Part shown: positions 33,936-40,292 of the stretch, piece after piece | Position numbering within the stretch: position 1 is the first letter of the stretch | How the letters are laid out: each line of letters opens with the position of its first letter | IMG/VR virus record: IMGVR_UViG_3300025133_000100 | Coordinates: 1-63,061 of that record | DNA: 63,061 bases | DNA from: a virus | Strand: one strand, 5' to 3' | Made by a program: the position numbers and the translations under genes | Notes under the pieces: model-generated | Told to the model about the DNA's origin: nothing | Databases searched by the model: none | Seen by the model: only the letters and a program-made list of their open reading frames with translations

Positions 33936-34340
33936 ATGGCTGCACTACTCCTATTTTTTGCATTACAGCCTAACGAGAATGTTGCCCTTGAAGACACCGT
34001 AGGGTTAATCGAAGTCAACCATTTTTACGACAACGAAGGGAGGCTAGTCTTTGATCAAGTGATCTTCTACGACTGGTCTGTCTACTCAAACCGACACCAA
34101 GTTAGAGCCTGGAGACTTTTGAAACACCGGTCCCAGATTCCAACTTACAATTACCAGACGGGTCTTTACGAATGTATCTGGATGGACGGAAAGATCTTAC
34201 GCAGAGTAAGGACCAAAGCACTACGAGAGTCTTGGACCCGATTTGATCCTGAGATCCTCGAACGAGAATACTTACCCAAAGAATACAGACGAGAGCTTAG
34301 GAAGCTCCGAAAGGTAGAAACACAAGATGGGAATCCTTGA
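33936..34340 (+). CDS. Hypothetical protein of a family remembered from Planctomycetota
   Basis: 134 residues. A short hydrophobic N-terminus (MAALLLFFALQP), then GLIEVNHFYDNEGRLVFDQV, IFYDWSVYSNRHQVRAWRLL and an ending DPEILEREYLPKEYRRELRK. I recall very similar small proteins of unknown function in planctomycete genomes (ELNHFYDxxGxLVFDQVIFY...WR). If right, this points to the host lineage and to gene exchange. No catalytic residues seen. Confidence 0.55.
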   Translation: MAALLLFFALQPNENVALEDTVGLIEVNHFYDNEGRLVFDQVIFYDWSVYSNRHQVRAWRLLKHRSQIPTYNYQTGLYECIWMDGKILRRVRTKALRESWTRFDPEILEREYLPKEYRRELRKLRKVETQDGNP

Positions 34341-35334
34341 TTCACTCAAAGCTGCAGACAAGATGAAAGCCGATCTACAGGAGCTGCGAAATCCTAAGAT
34401 CTACACGAACTTCCCCAATGCTATTCGCGCATTCTCGAAGGTGTTCCCCGGCAGGGTAGGAACGCGAGATCGACTCTACCCCTCGGGGATTGGTTACGTT
34501 TGCCCTCGGGAGTTCGTACTCAACTACTGGAACCCCCAGTTCTCAAGCCCACCCGAGTTTAAGAACATGCTGATGATGGACAGCGGCACATTCATGCACG
34601 AGTTCTTCCAGGACCACATCCTGGGACCGATGGGCGTGTTAAAGGGTATGTGGCAGCACACTGTTACTAACCAACTCGTTGAGGGTTACCATCCAGACGC
34701 AGTATCCGCAGTCTCTCAATACGCAAGTCGGGAGACTAAACCTTGGAGGTTTGTGGAGACCAAGTTTTACCTCGAAGAAGAGAGACTCTCAGGAAAGGGT
34801 GATGGAATTGTTTCGCTCGACCGATTGAAATTCCTCTCTGATAACCTTTACAAAGTGCGGAAGAACCCCCACAGCTTTTTTGAGCAGATCTGGGATATTG
34901 ATCCAGGGGACGAGGCCGACCTCGAAATAAAAACAACGAACGACCACACCTACTCCTCGTTGACCGACGTTAGCTCTTTGACCGATGGTCACAAGATGCA
35001 AGCCGCCACCTACCAGAAGGTGACAGGGAACCGAAAGACCGTCTTCCTTTTTCTCAACCGGGACAAGATGACGATGAAGTCGATCCTCTACGAGAGGGAC
35101 CCTTCCTACTGGAACATCGTCAAAGGAAAGTGTGATCTTATCTGGGACGCGATCAAAACTAGAACCCTCCCTGTGTCAGGTGCGCCCTGCACCTCTGCCT
35201 CGGACAACAGAGCAAAGAAGTGCCCGCAGTGTGGACCCTGTTTCAACAAGTATGCAGCAGGTCAATTTCGGGATTGGACAATCGAACAGCAGACTAACAA
35301 TCCAGACCTCCCTTGGTTACACGAACTTCCTTAG
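34327..35334 (+). CDS. Cas4/RecB-like nuclease with four-cysteine cluster
   Basis: 335 residues. The PD-(D/E)XK core has His91 (TFMHEFFQ), the acidic residue in SGKGDGIV and DLEIKTT (Glu200, Lys202). One N-terminal cysteine (Cys59, YVCPREF) and three or four C-terminal ones (Cys288, Cys299, Cys302, Cys305; KKCPQCGPC) reproduce the iron-sulfur arrangement of Cas4 and AddB nucleases. These enzymes act on DNA ends with 5'-3' polarity. There are no CRISPR genes nearby, and the neighbours suggest end processing for recombination. Confidence 0.72.
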   Translation: MGILDSLKAADKMKADLQELRNPKIYTNFPNAIRAFSKVFPGRVGTRDRLYPSGIGYVCPREFVLNYWNPQFSSPPEFKNMLMMDSGTFMHEFFQDHILGPMGVLKGMWQHTVTNQLVEGYHPDAVSAVSQYASRETKPWRFVETKFYLEEERLSGKGDGIVSLDRLKFLSDNLYKVRKNPHSFFEQIWDIDPGDEADLEIKTTNDHTYSSLTDVSSLTDGHKMQAATYQKVTGNRKTVFLFLNRDKMTMKSILYERDPSYWNIVKGKCDLIWDAIKTRTLPVSGAPCTSASDNRAKKCPQCGPCFNKYAAGQFRDWTIEQQTNNPDLPWLHELP

Positions 35335-35344
35335 AGGCTTGAAG

Positions 35345-35803
35345 ATGCTACCACTCGACATGCTTGACAACTGGCATAAAGACTACGAAGTCTTGGAACG
35401 CCACTACCTCTACGCCGAGGAGACTCCCCAGGCAAAACAGTCGGTGCGAATCGGCAGGGGAGGAGCCTATACAGATCCCAAAAAGAAGAAGTACATCCGG
35501 GACCTCTGCGAGAAGTTTGAAGACTCTATGCCTAATGAGGTTACTATCTCCGGTTTGGTACGAGTCCGGATCGTGTTCTGCTTCCCCTTCCCTCTAGCAG
35601 CCAAACCCCCTTTCACCTGGACCTACCTTGACAAAAAGACGGATCTAGATAATCTTTGTAAACCAACGCTGGACTCGCTAAAGGAAATCCTCCTAAATGA
35701 CGATAGTCAAGTTGTGGAGCTTCAGTGCCGTAAAATACGGTGGCGACAAGGAAAACCAGGATTTATCGGAATTCGGGTTGACGAGATCCGAGAGAGTCGC
35801 TAA
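35345..35803 (+). CDS. rusA: RusA-like Holliday junction resolvase
   Basis: 152 residues from the ATG at 35345, preceded by AGAGGCTTGA. The signature is KKTDLDNLCKPTLDSL and LNDDSQVVEL, supplying the conserved aspartates of RusA, followed by CRKIRWRQGKPGFIGIRV as the last strands. RusA dimers cut four-way junctions. It closes the recombination set (helicase, RecA-like, Cas4-like). A promoter for the next gene overlaps its 3' end. Confidence 0.75.
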   Translation: MLPLDMLDNWHKDYEVLERHYLYAEETPQAKQSVRIGRGGAYTDPKKKKYIRDLCEKFEDSMPNEVTISGLVRVRIVFCFPFPLAAKPPFTWTYLDKKTDLDNLCKPTLDSLKEILLNDDSQVVELQCRKIRWRQGKPGFIGIRVDEIRESR

Positions 35804-35806
35804 ATT
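35778..35806 (+). promoter_or_regulatory. Promoter upstream of the 303-residue hypothetical gene
   Basis: TTGACG, 17 bases, TAAATT, overlapping the end of the rusA-like gene. Same hexamer and spacer rule as the early promoter array. Confidence 0.6.
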
Positions 35807-35835
35807 AGAGCCATACCCGGAAAGATTACCACTCT

Positions 35836-35853
35836 TCTCCTAATGTTAGGAGA
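35836..35853. repeat. 18-base palindrome in the leader
   Basis: TCTCCTAATGTTAGGAGA: perfect 8-base arms around TG, in the transcribed leader between the promoter and the next start. A separate RBS (ACCAGGAG) follows. Confidence 0.6.
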
Positions 35854-35877
35854 GCCCACATTTACCAGGAGACTACC

Positions 35878-36789
35878 ATGAGTCAAGATGCTACCCCCGA
35901 TGTTGAGTCCACAGAGCTAGTCACAGTCGAGACGACTGCGATGGGTATTTGGGACGAAACGTCCACTGTGTTCTGCCCGATGATTCGGGAAGACATGACC
36001 CCCGAAGAGCGACGGGATACCTTCCGTCAGATCTCAACCGCTGCCCAAGCTGGAAGCGACAAGCTCCAGATGGTTCTAGCTGAGACCCTCTATGAGTGCC
36101 GCAACAACGGCTACTGGAAGGACTGGCAAGACGAAGCTGGCGACAGCTACAAGAACTTTGAGGATTACGCCGAGCGTGAACTCAAGATCAAATCGACCAA
36201 GGCGAATCTGCTCGCCCAGATCTATAAGAAGTTCGTCATCGACTTGACGATCCCCCTCGAAGCTCTCCGCGAGCTACGCTGGACGATTGCCAAGGAACTG
36301 CTCCCGGTCGTCGATCAGTCCAACGTCATGTCCCTGTTGGACATCACGAAGAACATGATTATCCTCGACATTCGTGCGATGGTTCGTGCGATGCGACGAG
36401 ACGATCTTGAGCCCGAAGAGGCTGTCGAAGAGTTGGCAAAGCCAGATCCTGTCACCGTCCCTGAGACGGGGTTGGACGACAAGCCAATCAAGATGTCCTT
36501 TATCGTCTCCCAGTCCATTGCTGAGACGGTCAAGCAGGCTCTTGACGAAGCTGGTACGATCTGTGCGAGCGATGCCCCAGGCGAGCAACTGAACATGCTT
36601 GCTGCGGACTTTCTCTCCGGAGCGGGAGGTGGCTCAACCGGTTACTTCCAGCGATTGGATCAAGCCATCGCCATGGTCGAGACTGCCTACAACTGCAAGT
36701 TGGAAGTGGTCAACACCCAGGAAACCCAGGATCACATCAAGAAGATCCAGGAACTTGACAACGCAGCAGAGACTGCCTCTGTTGAGTAA
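35878..36789 (+). CDS. Hypothetical protein, helical, possible DNA-binding regulator
   Basis: 303 residues, mostly helical and acidic. Notable parts are YECRNNGYWKDWQDEAGDSY, FEDYAERELKIKSTKANLLA, a pair of helices with LPVVDQSNVMSLLDI, and a C-terminal domain with GGGSTGYFQRLDQAIAMVET. No family is recognised, though the KIKSTKANLL region looks like a helix-turn-helix. It is expressed from its own promoter and followed by a long gene-free structured region. Confidence 0.5.
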   Translation: MSQDATPDVESTELVTVETTAMGIWDETSTVFCPMIREDMTPEERRDTFRQISTAAQAGSDKLQMVLAETLYECRNNGYWKDWQDEAGDSYKNFEDYAERELKIKSTKANLLAQIYKKFVIDLTIPLEALRELRWTIAKELLPVVDQSNVMSLLDITKNMIILDIRAMVRAMRRDDLEPEEAVEELAKPDPVTVPETGLDDKPIKMSFIVSQSIAETVKQALDEAGTICASDAPGEQLNMLAADFLSGAGGGSTGYFQRLDQAIAMVETAYNCKLEVVNTQETQDHIKKIQELDNAAETASVE

Positions 36790-37170
36790 ACTTTCATGGG
36801 GCACAGGAAACGTAACCTGGGGTGATACCGCAACCTGACGAGGCTTGTAGGACCTCCCGAATCGGCCCCTGTTTCTTTCATATCTGAATAAGGAGAACAT
36901 TAAAAAGTGAGTAGCCTCCAACGATACTCTCGCTAAGTCCCGAGGTGGAACCCGAAAGGTCGAGAGTAGTCATCGAGAGTTGTGGAAGGTCCAATCCGGT
37001 GAGGGTCGTCACAGGCAGCAGGTAGTTTGCAATAACCTGCGGAGGTGCAAGCCCTCCACTTTCGACTTGGGTAGGATCTGAGAAGAGGTCTTACGTTTCT
37101 CGTTGTTTTGTTTGTGCTGCGACTCTGCAGCCTTGGCTAATCCCCTCGGCTGCAGGGTCATTTTCTAGGA
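36790..37170 (+). ncRNA. Candidate structured RNA
   Basis: About 380 bases without a plausible gene in a densely packed genome. Stems visible by eye: TACTCTCG (36925) with CGAGAGTA (36961), 8 pairs; GCAGGT (37018) with ACCTGC (37035); GGAGG-TGCAAGC-CCTCC (37041-37057), the shape of a tRNA T-arm; GAGAA with TTCTC (37080/37097); CTGCAGCC (37125) with GGCTGCAG (37148), 8 pairs. No tRNA can be completed around the T-arm. It could be a free RNA or a long leader of the next gene. Confidence 0.55.
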
Positions 37171-37177
37171 GACCATT

Positions 37178-37546
37178 GTGATAGAGATCGAGGGAAAGGA
37201 GTTGAACTACACAGACGTAGGGAGGAAGGTTTATTACAACCCTCCTACTAAAAAACACCCCGAGCCCCAGAGCGGAGTTATCTCCTCTTGGAATGAGTCT
37301 TTCGTCTTTGTCAAGTATTCAAAACAAGGCAGAGGTTTTTTCCAAGGCTCCCAAGCAACATCCCCCGAACATCTTCGTTGGGTGGAGACCCACGTCGCCA
37401 AGACGATTAGGGATTACCAAGAGCAGAAACCTGGACCTTGGTTCCCCCAACGTACAGAGGAAGTTCTAATTCTAATTCCATACAAGAGACTTTATAAAAA
37501 CGTAGGATTTGAGGGTCTTTGGAATTGGCGGGGAGTAGCAAGATGA
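37178..37546 (+). CDS. Hypothetical protein with I-P-Y-K-R-L-Y / Trp tail
   Basis: 122 residues from GTG after AGGAGACC. The N-terminal domain has LNYTDVGRKVYYNPPTKKHP and GVISSWNESFVFVKYS, a small SH3-like beta barrel pattern I recall from phage hypothetical proteins (GVISSWNExxVFVRY). After a linker, the last 30 residues carry LILIPYKRLYKNVGFEGLWN, the shared PxKxLY...W tail. This shows the tail as a separate module attached to a folded domain. Confidence 0.6.
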   Translation: MIEIEGKELNYTDVGRKVYYNPPTKKHPEPQSGVISSWNESFVFVKYSKQGRGFFQGSQATSPEHLRWVETHVAKTIRDYQEQKPGPWFPQRTEEVLILIPYKRLYKNVGFEGLWNWRGVAR

Positions 37547-38025
37547 ATGACCTAGCCCTACTCGTGTCCGAGATCAGCAACAAACCTTTCTACCTTTTCA
37601 AACAGAAGTCGGACAAAGTCCTCTGCGAGAAGTTAAAGGTAAGAGATGGCATCGTTAACCGCGAAGACATCCACGTCATCAAAGACAGGACCTGCACCTG
37701 TCGAGCATTCTTCAATAAGAAGGTCTGCTCCCATGTGAAGCTACTAGATCAACGCGACTGTTCTTTTGTGGATGGCGTCTCCGGCGAAAACGCGGAGTGC
37801 ATTCTAGAGACGGTCCACATTGTACTCGAAGACTTCATTGCAGCAGACGCACCTCCAATCCCAGAAGATGCAGATTGGACTAAACTTATCGACATGCACA
37901 TACCGATAAAGAATGTACCCGAGGATGTTATTTTTGGATTCTTTACGGTCGTTTTACCCCGGAAACAAGGCACTATCGGCATCTTTCTGGAAGCAAACCA
38001 AAGAAATCTTGAAAACACCGTTTGA
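37543..38025 (+). CDS. SWIM zinc-finger protein
   Basis: 160 residues from the ATG overlapping the previous stop. A SWIM finger (C-x-C-xn-C-x-H) is visible in CTCRAFFNKKVCSHVKLL near residues 50-67. The rest is an alpha/beta region ending in GFFTVVLPRKQGTIGIFLEA. SWIM domains bind DNA or protein partners. The next gene carries a SWIM finger fused to a MoxR-type ATPase and the one after that another, so these probably work together. Confidence 0.65.
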   Translation: MNDLALLVSEISNKPFYLFKQKSDKVLCEKLKVRDGIVNREDIHVIKDRTCTCRAFFNKKVCSHVKLLDQRDCSFVDGVSGENAECILETVHIVLEDFIAADAPPIPEDADWTKLIDMHIPIKNVPEDVIFGFFTVVLPRKQGTIGIFLEANQRNLENTV

Positions 38026-38050
38026 CATAAACTTCCGACTCTGGTAGGTT
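38022..38050 (+). promoter_or_regulatory. Promoter of the MoxR-type ATPase gene
   Basis: TTGACA, 17 bases, TAGGTT, overlapping the upstream stop. The spacer shares TTCCGACYCTGG with the promoter at 40221, so the two genes of the cluster may be co-regulated. Confidence 0.62.
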
Positions 38051-38099
38051 TTAGACATCGACGGAAACGAACCCCACTTTACCCAGGAGACCAACTACC

Positions 38100-39632
38100 A
38101 TGGCGACCACTACTTACAACATCGCCCTTCAGACTGAAGCAAACAAGTTCAAGTTCTACCAAATCACTGACAACAAAGTCCGCTCGACTTCCGTTGTCGA
38201 ACGCAACGCCGATGACGGGAAGCTCTCGTGCAACTGCACCGAGTACCGTTTCGCAGACGACAGCGTCTGCCGCCACACCACCTGCATCACCGACGATGTA
38301 ACGGTCTGGGATAAAGGCTTCGAGCGTAAAGAGAAGGGCTCGCGAAGCAAGCCTGTTCCTGTCCTCTTCGACAGTGAGACCCCCATCGAGTGGACGGGGG
38401 AAGAAACACTCACCCACATTATGCTGCTAGGCAAAGGTGCGGTAGTCCACGCTGTCCACCCTGAGCTTCCCGATCTGGGAGCCTCCGCTCTGTTGGACTT
38501 CCTGACGATGGGCAACATGCCCAAGGTTAAGGTCGATCCCGACAACCCTCGGTACATCAACCCTGCTCGTATCCACGCCGAGTGTGAGAAATCAAGCGAC
38601 TCTTCAAAGTCGTTGGAGTCCACGCAGGTCAAGCAAGCCGGTAAGAAGGTTGACCCTGTGACCAAGGTCACGATAGTGGTGGAGACTGTTTCGGAAGAGG
38701 AGACTCTTGCGGTTGACTTCGCCACCTACGCCGAGACGACCGAGCAGCAAGACGAAGAGAGTTACGAGTTGGTGAAGCCAGAGGATTGGGCCTCGGTAAA
38801 ACGACCCGCCCCTTCCACCTTCTTCGTCACTCCGGAGAACTGGCTAACGGCTGTCTACTGTGCCTTGCATGGTTGTCGAGTCCTCGTGACTGGCCCTTCC
38901 GGTTGCGGTAAGTCGGAGCTTGCCTACTATGTCTCACGACTCTGTGGCATGCCCCCTCTGACTGCGGTCAACTTCGGTGCCATGCAAGATCCGCGAAGTG
39001 CGATCATCGGCAACACGACTGCCAACGTGGATGGCACGATCCATAACCTGTCTCGGTTTGCCCAAGCGATCCAGAAGCCGGGGATGATTCTCCTGGACGA
39101 GATCAGCCGCGATCAGACTGGAGCAGCCCAGAACATTCTGTTGCCTCTCCTGGACAACCAAGGCTACCTCGCCATCGACGAAGACGAGAACTGCCCTGTC
39201 ATCCACAAGCATGAGCGTACCTCGTTCTTCGCCACGGCGAACATCGGGATGGAGTACACTGGAACGGAAGCTTTGGACATTGCTCTGATCGAGCGATTCG
39301 ACTTCCACATCCACATGACTTGGGCACCAAGGGATAAGGAAAAGGACATTCTCCTGAAGAGATGCCCTGGACTGAAACCTGCATCAGCAGACCAGCTCGT
39401 AGACCTTGCTGGGGAGCAACGTAAGCTCCATGAGGAAGGCGACATGTCCAAGTCAATCTCGACTCGTATGCTTCTCGCGGCAGGCACTGCTGTCGGTCGA
39501 GGGATGCCTTACGAGATGGCTCTGTCCGGTTCCGTTATCAACAAGTTCGAGGCTGACGGGGGTGACTCCTCCGAGCAGACCCAGCTCCGACAGTTGGTGC
39601 AACGCAAAGGTGGTGCCAAGAAACGCAAGTAA
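38100..39632 (+). CDS. MoxR/CobS-type AAA+ ATPase with N-terminal SWIM finger
   Basis: 510 residues. The N-terminal SWIM finger is Cys44-x-Cys46 ... Cys57-x-His59 (SCNCTEYRFADDSVCRHT). An acidic linker (about 160-225) precedes the AAA+ core: Walker A GPSGCGKS (about 265-272), Walker B GMILLDEISRD, sensor 1 FFATANIG and the arginine-finger region ALIERFDF. This is the MoxR/CobS class, which works with VWA-domain partners as a chaperone or metal inserter. The VWA partner is two genes downstream. RBS CAGGAG; a terminator follows. Confidence 0.78.
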   Translation: MATTTYNIALQTEANKFKFYQITDNKVRSTSVVERNADDGKLSCNCTEYRFADDSVCRHTTCITDDVTVWDKGFERKEKGSRSKPVPVLFDSETPIEWTGEETLTHIMLLGKGAVVHAVHPELPDLGASALLDFLTMGNMPKVKVDPDNPRYINPARIHAECEKSSDSSKSLESTQVKQAGKKVDPVTKVTIVVETVSEEETLAVDFATYAETTEQQDEESYELVKPEDWASVKRPAPSTFFVTPENWLTAVYCALHGCRVLVTGPSGCGKSELAYYVSRLCGMPPLTAVNFGAMQDPRSAIIGNTTANVDGTIHNLSRFAQAIQKPGMILLDEISRDQTGAAQNILLPLLDNQGYLAIDEDENCPVIHKHERTSFFATANIGMEYTGTEALDIALIERFDFHIHMTWAPRDKEKDILLKRCPGLKPASADQLVDLAGEQRKLHEEGDMSKSISTRMLLAAGTAVGRGMPYEMALSGSVINKFEADGGDSSEQTQLRQLVQRKGGAKKRK

Positions 39633-39641
39633 GAATCGGTG

Positions 39642-39691
39642 GAGGGGGGATCGGTCTCGATTGGTCTCCTGCCGGTTCTCCCTCTTTATTT
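39642..39691 (+). terminator. Intrinsic terminator after the MoxR-type gene
   Basis: GAGGGGGGATCGG pairs with CCGGTTCTCCCTC, 13 consecutive pairs including G-T, around a 17-base loop, followed by TTTATTTAA. Confidence 0.65.
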
Positions 39692-39731
39692 AACACACAT
39701 CAAAACACCCCCTCGCACAAGGACGATTACC

Positions 39732-40229
39732 ATGAATCGAAAAGAATTAGTAGCTAAGTTTCCCGGCTCTCGTCTCCAAGTTACGGACGGGGCTTTTCCT
39801 GACACTACGGACTATGCCTTAGTGCTAGATCAGCCCGGATGGACGTCCGAAGTCAAAGTTACCTGCGGCAAGACGAGGGTGCAGACCCAAGAGGGTTATG
39901 AGTCCCAAGTCCTCACAGACTTAGCCGAGCGGGTAAACCATGGGCAGGGTAACCCCTTCTTCAAGGTCCCTGCCGAGGACTGCACCGTCTACCAAGTCAA
40001 GAGGACCAAAACCAAAAAGGGTGATCCCAAGACCTTTGTGATAGCCTCCAAGTGTATTGCTGGAGAGGTGAGGCTAATCCACACTTTGACACTCACCGAA
40101 GGAGGTAAGCCCACCTGCCCTTGTTTCCAGAATCGGTTCAGCGATGACAACGAATGTGAGCATACTTTAAAGGCGAAACCCCTTTTCGCCAAGGAAGATG
40201 GATTTATCACCAAGGACCCCTTGACGTAA
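39732..40229 (+). CDS. SWIM zinc-finger protein, second copy
   Basis: 165 residues from the ATG preceded by AAGGACG. The N-terminal half starts KELVAKFPGSRLQVTDGAFP; a central region has KVPAEDCTVYQVKRTKTKKG. The C-terminal SWIM finger is CPCFQNRFSDDNECEH (about 129-144), spaced like that in the ATPase. It lies between the ATPase and the VWA gene, and a promoter for the VWA gene overlaps its 3' end. Confidence 0.62.
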   Translation: MNRKELVAKFPGSRLQVTDGAFPDTTDYALVLDQPGWTSEVKVTCGKTRVQTQEGYESQVLTDLAERVNHGQGNPFFKVPAEDCTVYQVKRTKTKKGDPKTFVIASKCIAGEVRLIHTLTLTEGGKPTCPCFQNRFSDDNECEHTLKAKPLFAKEDGFITKDPLT

Positions 40230-40249
40230 TATTCCGACCCTGGTACATT
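40221..40249 (+). promoter_or_regulatory. Promoter of the VWA gene
   Basis: TTGACG, 17 bases, TACATT. The spacer matches the promoter at 38022 over TTCCGACYCTGG, beyond what a core promoter needs, suggesting a shared operator. Confidence 0.6.
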
Positions 40250-40292
40250 TTAAGAATCTGAGAAACACTCCCCAACATAAGGAACTCTGCAA

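Noticed and set aside
37041-37065. tRNA gene suggested by a T-arm-like hairpin
   Set aside because: No acceptor, D or anticodon arms of proper size can be built around it; treated as part of a larger RNA.
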